Positions 21,424 to 29,388 of a DNA stretch of 30,956 nucleotides are shown in pieces. The stretch is from a virus. Within the stretch, counting starts at the first letter, position 1. Each line of letters starts with the position of its first letter. The translations under genes and the position numbers were made by a program. Location of the stretch: positions 1 through 30,956 of IMG/VR virus record IMGVR_UViG_3300036760_000156; one strand, 5' to 3'. The notes under the pieces were generated by a model. It worked only from the letters and a program-made list of their open reading frames with translations, was not told the origin of the DNA and searched no databases.

Positions 21424-21840
21424 TTATGGATTGAACTTGAGTACGTCGATCTCGTCGGTCGAGCTCCACACGATCCGGTCGTCGGGAAGCACGAACATGA
21501 AACTGCGGCCGTAGTAGGGCGCCCCCTCTTTGTAGCCGAACACGTGGATCCGGATGTGTCGCTCGTCCTTCTGCCCGACGTTCATGACTACGTTCCGGTA
21601 CTTGTGGATAAGTTTCATTCCCTTGCGCCAGGGGATGTCGATGCGCTTCGCACCGTTCGCCGGCTGATAGAGCACGGCCATCTCTATCCGTTCCTGATCC
21701 ACCTCGCCGATCTGGTGGAACCGTCCATCGTCGCCGAACTGTTTGAGCTGTGTTCCGTCGTCGTAGACCACGCCCCACGCCCAGCGTTCGGGCGTGAGTT
21801 CGATCTCCTTGCCGTCTTTGTCTTTGAACAGGTACGTCAT
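21424..21840 (-). CDS. Phage protein of unknown function downstream of a terminator
   Basis: 138 residues from MTYLFKDKDGKEIE (ATG 21838-21840). The longer frame from 21891 would translate the terminator hairpin, so the shorter start is preferred. It contains RWAWGVVYDDGTQL, VLYQPANGAKRIDIPWRKG and IRIHVFGYKEGAPYYG; beta-rich with no known catalytic motif. It lies between head genes and the adhesin gene and may be a minor virion or assembly protein. No family recognised. Confidence 0.65.
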   Translation of the reverse strand: MTYLFKDKDGKEIELTPERWAWGVVYDDGTQLKQFGDDGRFHQIGEVDQERIEMAVLYQPANGAKRIDIPWRKGMKLIHKYRNVVMNVGQKDERHIRIHVFGYKEGAPYYGRSFMFVLPDDRIVWSSTDEIDVLKFNP

Positions 21841-21852
21841 GGTGTTTTTAGT

Positions 21853-21878
21853 AAAAAGGATCCCGTCGCCGGGATCCT
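21853..21878 (-). terminator. Intrinsic terminator after the head genes
   Basis: On the minus strand a perfect 9-bp stem AGGATCCCG / CGGGATCCT with a 4-nt loop (21878-21857) followed by TTTTT. It separates the head genes from the adhesin/connector genes. Confidence 0.85.
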
Positions 21879-21938
21879 CTTTGCTCGGCATTGAGTTGCC
21901 CGGTCTCCGCGCATTGAGTTGCGCCGGTCAGGTTGTCC

Positions 21939-22124
21939 TTATTTCTTTTTCTCCGCTCCGCGTTTCAATGCCGCCGTCTGCACGGCCTTGAACGCTTCGC
22001 CCTGATGCTCCGCGTCCGCCGGCGTCACGCCGGTCTCCTTGCAGACGTGCGCGACGTATTTCGCCTCGTCCGCGAACCCCGCCTTGCAGAGTCCGCAGAC
22101 ATGTTTCGGTGCTGTGGTTCCCAT
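21939..22124 (-). CDS. 61-residue zinc-finger protein
   Basis: Start ATG 22122-22124 (MGTTAPKHVCGLCKAGF) in a CCTATG context; the frame above it is the end of the upstream gene read out of phase. C-x2-C, then KYVAHVC gives a C2HC-type finger like a truncated C2H2 unit. The tail is lysine-rich (KRGAEKKK). A DNA-binding or regulatory role is possible; it is odd to find it among virion genes. Confidence 0.65.
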   Translation of the reverse strand: MGTTAPKHVCGLCKAGFADEAKYVAHVCKETGVTPADAEHQGEAFKAVQTAALKRGAEKKK

Positions 22125-22128
22125 AGGT

Positions 22129-22632
22129 CTATGCGGTTTCATCGTACTGATAGTTCATCGTGGAGGTCGACCCCGCCACGGCTGATCCCGTCGTCTGGAT
22201 CTGATGCACCAGATAGTCGGACGATCCGGTCGAGTTCAGCGAGCCGTTCAATGCCCCGCCGATCCCGAGGTTGGCCGAGACCGGTGCCGAGGTCGGCATT
22301 GCCTGTCCCGCGACCGAGGATGATGCGTCGGTCGGTGTGGCGAACGTCTCCGCGCCGCCGTATGCGGCGATGCGCGCGTTCGTCTTGTGGGTGGCGTTCG
22401 CGCCGAGCGAGCCGGTCCGCCAGATCTTGAGGTTGTCGATGAGTGACGAACCTCCCATGGCGGTCACGTGCACCTTCTGCCATTTCTCGAAGGTGTTGTT
22501 TCCCGGAATGACCGGGTTCACCACCGGGTCGGTGTTCACTTCATCGGCCGAACCCATGTTCGAGTTCGTGATGTTGTGCGTCAGTGTTTCTCCTGCGCCG
22601 TTCGCTTCGTCGATTTCGACTGTTGCGGCCAT
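22129..22632 (-). CDS. Putative minor virion protein
   Basis: 167 residues, rich in Ser, Thr, Ala, Gly and Asn, with no charged catalytic cluster. Segments such as KVHVTAMGGSSLIDNLKIWRTG and a Ser/Thr-rich C-terminus look like a beta-sandwich surface protein. The place after the capsid gene suggests a head decoration or fibre protein. Start ATG 22632 in ACTATG context. Confidence 0.6.
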   Translation of the reverse strand: MAATVEIDEANGAGETLTHNITNSNMGSADEVNTDPVVNPVIPGNNTFEKWQKVHVTAMGGSSLIDNLKIWRTGSLGANATHKTNARIAAYGGAETFATPTDASSSVAGQAMPTSAPVSANLGIGGALNGSLNSTGSSDYLVHQIQTTGSAVAGSTSTMNYQYDETA

Positions 22633-22669
22633 AGTAGTTGGTATGCGTGATTAGGTTCTTATCCGACCT

Positions 22670-23107
22670 TTAGATCTCGTGTTCGATGTAGCTGATCTTG
22701 ATCGTGATCTCGCCGGTCCCGTCCTGTTCGGGCTGGCTCCCCGCGATGATGCCGACCGCCTTGTCCTTCACGTCGTCGAACCCGCCGTCGAGTTCGATGC
22801 CGCTCCCGGACTCGTTCCCGAACTGGTGGGTGATCTTGTCGTGCGAGCAGTTCAGCACACCCCAGTGCAGACTGTTCTGCATCGCCTCGGCGCCCGATCC
22901 GTCCCCGTACTTGAGGGTGAGCGGGTGCGCGCCGTAGTTATCCGATCCCTGCTTCGAAATGGTGGTGACCGAAAGGATCTGGATGAACCGGTTCGGTCCC
23001 GGCGACGGGATCAGCTCCTGCCATGTGTCGAGTGCTCGGATCTCTTCGTGAGTGAATTGCTTGACCGCGAACTTGTTGACGTGTTCGAAGATTTTTACGT
23101 CTCCCAT
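22670..23107 (-). CDS. Putative head decoration/minor capsid protein
   Basis: 145 residues from MGDVKIFEHVNKFAVKQF; ATG 23105-23107 in the ACTATG context; the frame above it is a capsid shadow. Beta-rich, with TISKQGSDNYGAHPLTLKYG and ITIKISYIEHEI. It directly follows the major capsid gene and a strong hairpin. No family recognised; decoration is inferred from position. Confidence 0.6.
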   Translation of the reverse strand: MGDVKIFEHVNKFAVKQFTHEEIRALDTWQELIPSPGPNRFIQILSVTTISKQGSDNYGAHPLTLKYGDGSGAEAMQNSLHWGVLNCSHDKITHQFGNESGSGIELDGGFDDVKDKAVGIIAGSQPEQDGTGEITIKISYIEHEI

Positions 23108-23153
23108 AGTGTGTTTTGTTGGTTTGGAATTAGAGTCCTGTCGTCCGTAAGCG

Positions 23154-23186
23154 CCTGATTCGGGGAGCCGAAGCTCCCCTATCAGG
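23154..23186 (-). terminator. Stable two-part hairpin after the capsid gene
   Basis: On the minus strand CCTGAT, a base, GGGGAGC-TTCG-GCTCCCC, two bases, ATCAGG. The inner stem closes on C(UUCG)G, the most stable RNA tetraloop. No U-run follows, so it may protect or process the capsid mRNA 3' end, or reduce read-through, rather than fully terminate. Confidence 0.65.
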
Positions 23187-23204
23187 CTCCTACCTGTCCC
23201 GCGA

Positions 23205-24509
23205 TCAGGACTGGTGAGCGCCCGCCTGCAGCACGGTGAGTGCGGCTGGGAGAGCGACCACGTAGCCGACGCGCTCGACGATGCGCAGGGCAACCATGTC
23301 CTGCTCGGCGAGGTTGATGACGGTAGACCCGTCCGTGTCGGTGATCGTCGCCTGGTCGAGCAACTTCACGCGAAGCTGCTGCTTGTCGCCGAACACGGCT
23401 CCCTGCTTCAAGTTGCCGAAGAGCACGTATGCGTCGCCTTCCGAGACGTCTCCCACTGCCGGGAATGCGTCAGAGACTTCGTACGGGTAGTTCCAGATAG
23501 TCCCCGGCAAGCCGTTCGACGGCTGCGCGTAGATGTACTGGCCGTTCTTGTCCTTGAGCTTCCGGATCACCGAGAGCACGCTCCGGCTGAAGTAGTACTT
23601 CGCACCCGGAAGCGCGCCGGTCGGGGTCGCGTCCTGCATGTCCAGGAGGTCGTCCGCGGTGAGCTGCGTCGCGTCGCCGGATGCCTGCGGCACCTGGTTC
23701 ACTGATCCATTGTTCAGAACTCCGGTCCACGGTGCGCCAGTGCCCATGAAGAACTGGATGTCCTCTTCTTTGGATACCGCTTCCGCGAACAGCGTCGAAA
23801 TGAGCTCCGTCAGGTTGATCGCGCTGTCCTCGAGGATCTCCTCGGTGAACGGTACGATCGCGGCGAGTTTCTTCAACGTCTGAGTCACCACCGAGAACTT
23901 CGGCTGGGTGGACTTTTTCTTCGCGCCCTCGCCGGTCCAGAACACGGACACCGAGGTGCCGAGCGCCGGGACCGTGCGTGAGTTGCCCGGTCCGGAGAAC
24001 GGCAGGTAGAACATGTCGCGGCGCGCGAGACCGTACTGGGTCTGTGCGATCCGCAGCACCTCGTTCCGCAACTCGGTCGGGATCAGCAGACCCGCGTCCG
24101 CGTCGTCCGGCGAGCTGCCGGTCGTGTCGGTGGTGAGCGCCTTGGCCGCTGCCTTGTCGCCGCGCATGAGCGCCTTCATGAACTGGCGGGTGACGCTGTC
24201 CTTGTTCTCGTCCTTTGCGACCGGTTTTCCGTCGAGCGCCTTTGCGCGCTGCTCGGCGGCGCCGTCGGTGAACTTCTTGAGGATGTCAGACGATATCTCG
24301 TCCACCTTTTTCGCGAGCGCGTCCTGCACGTGCTGGTTCACCAGCGTCTTCACGGCCTCGACGTCGATCGCTTTTTCCTCGCCGACGATCTCGGCGAACT
24401 TTTCCTTGTCCGCATCGGTAAGCTTCTCGACGTTCTCCTTGAGGAACACCTTTTCCTCGTCCGAGAGGTCGTCCGCTTCTTTTGCGATGACTTCTTTCAG
24501 TTTCAACAT
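23205..24509 (-). CDS. HK97-fold major capsid protein
   Basis: 434 residues. Residues about 1-125 are a charged, helical delta/scaffold domain (KEVIAKEADDLSDEEKVFLK) removed by the protease encoded upstream. The mature part opens near DADAGLLIPTELRNEVLR and has TVPALGTSVSVFWTGEGAKK, the KKLAAIVPFTEEILEDS E-loop/spine region and a C-terminal DMVALRIVERVGYVV strand, all characteristic of HK97 capsids. Start ATG 24509 is 17 nt after the protease stop. It self-assembles into the icosahedral shell. Confidence 0.95.
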   Translation of the reverse strand: MLKLKEVIAKEADDLSDEEKVFLKENVEKLTDADKEKFAEIVGEEKAIDVEAVKTLVNQHVQDALAKKVDEISSDILKKFTDGAAEQRAKALDGKPVAKDENKDSVTRQFMKALMRGDKAAAKALTTDTTGSSPDDADAGLLIPTELRNEVLRIAQTQYGLARRDMFYLPFSGPGNSRTVPALGTSVSVFWTGEGAKKKSTQPKFSVVTQTLKKLAAIVPFTEEILEDSAINLTELISTLFAEAVSKEEDIQFFMGTGAPWTGVLNNGSVNQVPQASGDATQLTADDLLDMQDATPTGALPGAKYYFSRSVLSVIRKLKDKNGQYIYAQPSNGLPGTIWNYPYEVSDAFPAVGDVSEGDAYVLFGNLKQGAVFGDKQQLRVKLLDQATITDTDGSTVINLAEQDMVALRIVERVGYVVALPAALTVLQAGAHQS

Positions 24510-24526
24510 ATCGGGAATGTGTGTCG

Positions 24527-25696
24527 TTACTTCTTAGCCGACTTTTTGATGTTGAGCAGTTCCTTGATGGCCCTGTTCAGCACCGAGACCCGTATTTCTT
24601 TTTTGCCGCCCTCTTTCCGCGAGGGGTGTTCGACCTTTTTACCAACTTGTGTATCGGCTTCCGTTTCCGCGTTCAGCACCCGGGTCAGGGTCCTGATTGC
24701 GGAACGTATGGTTTCTTTATTGGAGGGCGTGAGCGTCTCCTTTTCTTCCGTGCTCACGGCTTCGATGTTTCCGGTCTCGGCGATCTGCTTCAGCTCGTCA
24801 TCCGTGTACTCCTTGAACGCGGGCACTTCTTTCGCGAATTGCGCGTAGTGCTTCGCGAGGTGCTCGTAGACGCCTTTGCGATCCGCGTCCGGGATCGCGA
24901 CCCCGCCGCGTCCGCCGAGGAGTGCCGCCATGGCCGCCGCTACCCCGCGCCAGACCACTTTGTAATTCGCCTGGTGGTGCGGGAGTTTGTAGGCGGATTT
25001 CAGATCAGGATACCCGTCGCCGTCGTCGTCGTTCTGGCTGTCGTCGTACCACGAATGGATCTTAGCATAGTCGGCCTGGTTGGTGCCGTCGCCCCACACG
25101 TCGGACTCGATCGTGCTCGCGTCCCATGCGGTTTCTTCAGGTGCGGTGGTGTACGGCGAGAACGGCACCACACCCTTCGTCACCGTCCCCTCGAGGATGT
25201 CGAGCTTCTTGAACTTGGCGAGCGCCTCGGCGTTCGCCGGCACGTTCACCACCGAGACTTCAAGAAGCACGTTCTCGATCAGCTTCATGATGTCGTTCCC
25301 GTTGTCGATCTCGTAGATATTGTTCATGAACCCGACCGAGAACGCCCGCAGGTACTTGCCCTGCACGAGCCGGAACGCGGTCGCCGCCACGTCATACTCC
25401 TCGACCGCGAACTTCATCGCGCCGGCGAGGTCGCCGTTCTCGAAACCGATCCGCACCATCTGCGCGAGCGGGAAGCTGTAGTTATCGTGGCACCAGAGCA
25501 CCACCGGGTTCTTCAAAAAGTCGTCCAGCTTCCACCCCTCTTGCACGACGACCTCGCCGTGACGGTCGATCGCAGCCGTCGAAAATATCCCCTCCACGAT
25601 GTAGTTCTTCTGGTCGACCTGCTTGGCCTCGAATGTGTAGGATTTGACCACGCGCTGGCTCGAAAGAAGTGTCTTTTTCATGGTTCCTTGCGGCAT
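24527..25696 (-). CDS. HK97-type prohead protease with C-terminal extension
   Basis: 389 residues. The U35 protease domain is in the first 190 residues: IVEGIFSTAAIDRHGE, the catalytic histidine in LWCHDNYSFPLA and the catalytic serine in LRAFSVGFM. The second half is an added region (HHQANYKVVWRGVAAAMAALLGG...VYEHLAKHYAQFAKE), found with some phage proteases, plus a charged tail that may act as scaffold. The protease cleaves the capsid delta domain during maturation. Start: ATG 25696, 8 nt after a TGCTATACT box; a second ATG at 25681 with AAGGA three bases ahead is an alternative. Confidence 0.9.
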   Translation of the reverse strand: MPQGTMKKTLLSSQRVVKSYTFEAKQVDQKNYIVEGIFSTAAIDRHGEVVVQEGWKLDDFLKNPVVLWCHDNYSFPLAQMVRIGFENGDLAGAMKFAVEEYDVAATAFRLVQGKYLRAFSVGFMNNIYEIDNGNDIMKLIENVLLEVSVVNVPANAEALAKFKKLDILEGTVTKGVVPFSPYTTAPEETAWDASTIESDVWGDGTNQADYAKIHSWYDDSQNDDDGDGYPDLKSAYKLPHHQANYKVVWRGVAAAMAALLGGRGGVAIPDADRKGVYEHLAKHYAQFAKEVPAFKEYTDDELKQIAETGNIEAVSTEEKETLTPSNKETIRSAIRTLTRVLNAETEADTQVGKKVEHPSRKEGGKKEIRVSVLNRAIKELLNIKKSAKK

Positions 25697-25704
25697 AGTT
25701 TTGA

Positions 25705-25713
25705 AGTATAGCA
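25705..25713 (-). promoter_or_regulatory. Extended -10 box before the protease gene
   Basis: TGCTATACT on the minus strand in the 39-nt gap after the portal gene; ATG 8 nt downstream. Confidence 0.65.
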
Positions 25714-25735
25714 CTTTTAGGTTCGCTGCGGAACT

Positions 25736-27895
25736 CTACTCGAGGAACGCCGGCCCGAGTACGCACCGACAGTTCGGCTCTTGCGGGAACTGCAAGCCGT
25801 TCGAGAACGCCGCGTCAAGCCCGACGATCTCCCCGCCCACGCCGATCCCGTCCTGGTGCTCGTCGCGCACGCGCGAGTCGCCGGCATTGATCCATTCCTT
25901 GCCGGTGGCCACTTCGGACTGCTTGAACGCCTCGATCATGCCCTGGTTATTCGCTGCCGTGGCCTCGGTTCGGGCGATCAGCTCGCTCCGGTAGCTCGGA
26001 AACTCGCCGTAGACGTCCGCCACCCGCTTCGAGAGGTCGGCGATCCCCTCGGCCGCGTCCACTCCCTCGGCGAGAGTCGACGCCAGCTTCCCGATCGTTG
26101 TCGCGCTCACTTGCATGGCGAACTCCTCGGCGCGCTGCTTGATGAGCGCACGGATTCGTGCGGTGTCCTTGAAGTCCTCTTGCGGGGCCACCATGTTCAT
26201 CGCTTCTGCCCCGGCTTCTTCGAGCAGCTGCTGGAGGTACGGCGTGATGAACTCTATCGAAAGCCCCTCCTCCTTTGCTGCGTCGTAGATCATCTCTACC
26301 GTCACGGTGACCTTCTTCGTCCGTGCCTTGGTCTTCACGTTCCCGAGCGCGTCCTCGACGCGCGCCTGCTGCCCGGCGAAAAACGCATCGCTCGCGTCCT
26401 TCAGTTTGGCCGCGCTCTGGTCCAGCTTCTTATTGATCATGTTCGCGTACGCGTTCCGCAGTTCATCGCCGACGATGAGCGGCTTCCATGCCTTCTTCCG
26501 CTTCGCGCGCTTGATCTTCTTCCCTGCGAGCGACTTCATCACCTTTTTTTCGAGCTCCTCACGGATCTCCAGCTTCTGCTTCAACCAGAACCGTCCGGCG
26601 AAGTCGTACTGCTTGGGTAGGTTAGTCTGCTCGATCACCCGCGCGTTCTCGTCGGACTGCTTCATCACCTTCGCGGCGAGTGCCTTCTGCTCGGCCTGCG
26701 GCAGACCGCCGACCGCCTGATTGATGAGCGGCATGTAGAAGCTCCACCCGCCTTTGACCGGCGGCAGATTCTCGCGCGCGCGCACCTCGTTGATGAGCAG
26801 ATAATTGTTCACGATCCCCTCGCTGTATTCCTTGAGCTGCAGCTCCCGGTTCTGCGGGGTCATGTCCACGAAGTCGAGGTAGAACTCCTCGCCGAAGTCC
26901 GGGTAGATCAGCTCCTCATTGAGCTTCTCGAAGATCCGCACCACGTCGGGCTTGATCGTCTCCGAGAGGAAAATGTACATGCCCGTCTCCGCGTTAGCGC
27001 GGTTCACGTCCTCCACGATCGACAGGATCACTTTGGGCACCTTGAACGCCACGAGTATGTCGTCTCGCGTGAACTTCTGGCTCTCGATGAAGTCCATCTC
27101 TTTTTGATTGAGCGATATCTGCTCGTACTCCAGTCCGCCCGAGAGGATCGCCACCTTCGAGTTGTTGCCCGGTCCGCGGTACTTCTTGTTCCAGCCGTCG
27201 CGCAGATCGGTCTTCTGTTCGGCGGTGAGTTTGTTCTGCGGGTTCTTGATAAGCGCATCGGGTCGCGCGCTGTTCAAGAAAAAATCACGCTGGTATTCCG
27301 CGGCGAACCCCTCGGTCTGCACCCGGATCTGCGCGGCGCGAAGCGGCGACATGCCGAGGTACGCCGAAAGCGGATCGGTATATTTGAAATGGATCACGTC
27401 CTCGGGCGCGAAGTGCACGATCGCTCCGTCGGATTTGGTGAACTGGTACTCCTTGATGAACGCCGTCGGATCGGTGATGATGGTCACCATGTCCGGCCTA
27501 AGGTTCCAGAGCTCGACCACCCGCCCACCCTTGTTCCGTACCTTGAACCAGAACGCATCCCCGGTGAGCTTCAGGTTGATCATCATCGTCTCCCAGAGCT
27601 CGGACTTCGTCTGGAACGGGTTGGGCCGGTACATGAGGTCAAGCGCCGGGTGCGTGACCACCTCTTTGACGTCTCCCTTGCTGCTCACGATCCGGAAGAA
27701 CTTAGCCTGTGTGCTCGCCACCTTCTCGGCGATCTTCGAGACGCACGCGAACACGTAGAGCGATTTGCCGTACTGCTCGAGGTGTCCTTTGGGCGAGAGC
27801 GTCGTGCCGGTGAGTTTCGCCAAAAGTTCGAGCCCGCCCTCCTGGATCACGTCCTTCTTCCGTGCGATTGAGAAAACTTTGTCGAGGATGCCCAT
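25736..27895 (-). CDS. Portal protein fused to MuF-like head morphogenesis domain
   Basis: About 719 residues from MGILDKVFSIARKKD (ATG 27893-27895). Residues about 1-430 are an HK97-type portal: GDAFWFKVRNKGGRVVELWNL, VIHFKYTDPLSAYLGMSPLRAA, FKVPKVILSIVEDVNRAN, EEFYLDFVDM. A helical linker follows. The last 160 residues carry the Mu gpF-like motif: ELIARTEATAANNQGMIEAF, GKEWINAGDSRVRDEHQ, PNCRCVLGP. Portals form the dodecameric DNA gate; MuF domains act in head assembly and sometimes enter the virion. Fusion of the two is known but less usual than separate genes. Confidence 0.92.
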   Translation of the reverse strand: MGILDKVFSIARKKDVIQEGGLELLAKLTGTTLSPKGHLEQYGKSLYVFACVSKIAEKVASTQAKFFRIVSSKGDVKEVVTHPALDLMYRPNPFQTKSELWETMMINLKLTGDAFWFKVRNKGGRVVELWNLRPDMVTIITDPTAFIKEYQFTKSDGAIVHFAPEDVIHFKYTDPLSAYLGMSPLRAAQIRVQTEGFAAEYQRDFFLNSARPDALIKNPQNKLTAEQKTDLRDGWNKKYRGPGNNSKVAILSGGLEYEQISLNQKEMDFIESQKFTRDDILVAFKVPKVILSIVEDVNRANAETGMYIFLSETIKPDVVRIFEKLNEELIYPDFGEEFYLDFVDMTPQNRELQLKEYSEGIVNNYLLINEVRARENLPPVKGGWSFYMPLINQAVGGLPQAEQKALAAKVMKQSDENARVIEQTNLPKQYDFAGRFWLKQKLEIREELEKKVMKSLAGKKIKRAKRKKAWKPLIVGDELRNAYANMINKKLDQSAAKLKDASDAFFAGQQARVEDALGNVKTKARTKKVTVTVEMIYDAAKEEGLSIEFITPYLQQLLEEAGAEAMNMVAPQEDFKDTARIRALIKQRAEEFAMQVSATTIGKLASTLAEGVDAAEGIADLSKRVADVYGEFPSYRSELIARTEATAANNQGMIEAFKQSEVATGKEWINAGDSRVRDEHQDGIGVGGEIVGLDAAFSNGLQFPQEPNCRCVLGPAFLE

Positions 27896-27906
27896 AGTAG
27901 TTTTAG

Positions 27907-27915
27907 AGTGTAGCA
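27907..27915 (-). promoter_or_regulatory. Extended -10-like box before the portal gene
   Basis: TGCTACACT on the minus strand, 11 nt before the ATG and 6 nt after the terminase stop. The weakest match of the five boxes. Confidence 0.5.
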
Positions 27916-27921
27916 CCTTTT

Positions 27922-29388
27922 CTATACGAACTCGAGTCCGGCGGTCGTCCGGTTGCGCATCTGCCAGGCGATGGCGCGCGCGAAGATCCGGTCGTCATGC
28001 CTGCCCTTCTTGTGCTCGGCGCGGTTGTTCTCGCCGTACTCCATGTCCCGCGCCTCGTTTTCCGCCTCGCGGATCGTTTCGATGAGCTGGCCTTTCCGGT
28101 ATGCCTCCTCGAGTTCGGTGATCATGACCGGCCGCGACGCGCCCGTCGTCTCCCACTCGTCGAGTATCACCCCGAGCTCGCGCAGCTTCTGGATGTGCGC
28201 GACCCCGACGCCGTTCTTCTCGACCCCGAGGTGTATGTCGAACTTCTCGCAGATCCGCATGACCCGGTGGCAGAACACGTCGATCGGCTCATGGCTCCAT
28301 AGCTCGAAGATTACCACGCCCTTTCCGGTCTGTGTATCCACGTCGATCACCGCGAAGCAGTGCGCGTCGCCCGACGGCGTCCCCTCGGCGCAGTCGATCC
28401 CGCCGTAGAGTCGGCGCTTCATCAGTTTCTCCTTATCGTCCTCGCTCCGTTTCCATGCGTCGAGGTTCTCGAGCGGGATCATCTTGGTCGGGTCGCACGT
28501 GATCATGGTGAACACGCTCCGTCCGGTCTGCAGAAAACAGCTCACGTCGTCCTCCGGATATTCCTGGAAGAACATTTGCCCCTTGTCCCAGATCTTCGCC
28601 CGCCGCCATTTGATCTGCCCGATCGTGATCCCGATGCCCCACTCGGCCTGCACCTGTTTGATCAGTTCCTTTTCGTCGGCTTGCAATTCGAACTGATCAT
28701 CGGGTATGGCGAACATTTCCTGCACGCCGCCGGATAATCCTTTGCGCTCCTCCTCGGTCAACTTCTCGATCGAATACTCCGAGTCGATGAACCACGGGAT
28801 GAAGATCGGCGTGTACGAACTGCGCCCGGACTTCGCCGCCTGCCACATGTCATAGAACTCGCCGCGTCCGTTCGCGGTCGTCTCGATGTCTATCTGTCCG
28901 AACTCAGCCGCTTCCGCGATGCCGTTCAGTATCCGCCCGAGGTCGGTGTAGAACGCGGCCTCCGAGAGGTGCGCCCGCGCTATCGTGTCGCCGCGGCCGA
29001 ACGCCTTTTGCCCGGCCGTCCCGATGAAGTAGGAACTGCCGCGACGCGGGAAACGGATCTCGGATTTCGAGTCGATGCTCGTCGTCGGTCGGTTCTTCGA
29101 TGTCTCAATGAACCCCTTGACCGCGGCGAAGAGCCGCTGCGTGGCGTCGCGCTCGTGCGAAATGACCACCGCGTTGATCGGTCGGCGCATGCACTCGACC
29201 AGTTGATCCGCGTCGATGAGCTTACTGATCCCCTTCTGCCGCGCTTTGAGGATGATGTTTCTTCGGGTTCTTTTTTCCCAGTAGTAGAGCTGCGCGGGGT
29301 TCGCGAGGAACGGCACCAGCTTTCCGCGCTTGTCGCGGATCCGGAAGCGCGCCTGTATGTACGCGAGGTTGTCTCTTTTCGGTTGCAT
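27922..29388 (-). CDS. terL: Terminase large subunit
   Basis: 488 residues. The ATPase part has a modified Walker A (ILKARQKGIS, residues 46-55), a coupling region (RGSSYFIGTAGQKAFGRGD) and a Walker B with catalytic Glu (AHLSEAAF, E143). The nuclease part has GGIDCAEG (D332), LGVEKNGVG (E390) and HDDRIFA (D465/466), the acidic ligands of the RNase H-like fold. The ATG at 29388 has GGAGG three bases upstream. TerL pumps and cuts DNA at the portal encoded next. The small subunit frame overlaps the first 167 nt. Confidence 0.93.
   Translation of the reverse strand: MQPKRDNLAYIQARFRIRDKRGKLVPFLANPAQLYYWEKRTRRNIILKARQKGISKLIDADQLVECMRRPINAVVISHERDATQRLFAAVKGFIETSKNRPTTSIDSKSEIRFPRRGSSYFIGTAGQKAFGRGDTIARAHLSEAAFYTDLGRILNGIAEAAEFGQIDIETTANGRGEFYDMWQAAKSGRSSYTPIFIPWFIDSEYSIEKLTEEERKGLSGGVQEMFAIPDDQFELQADEKELIKQVQAEWGIGITIGQIKWRRAKIWDKGQMFFQEYPEDDVSCFLQTGRSVFTMITCDPTKMIPLENLDAWKRSEDDKEKLMKRRLYGGIDCAEGTPSGDAHCFAVIDVDTQTGKGVVIFELWSHEPIDVFCHRVMRICEKFDIHLGVEKNGVGVAHIQKLRELGVILDEWETTGASRPVMITELEEAYRKGQLIETIREAENEARDMEYGENNRAEHKKGRHDDRIFARAIAWQMRNRTTAGLEFV

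Noticed and set aside
21840-21891. Longer start for the 138-residue protein
   Set aside because: It would translate the intrinsic terminator hairpin.
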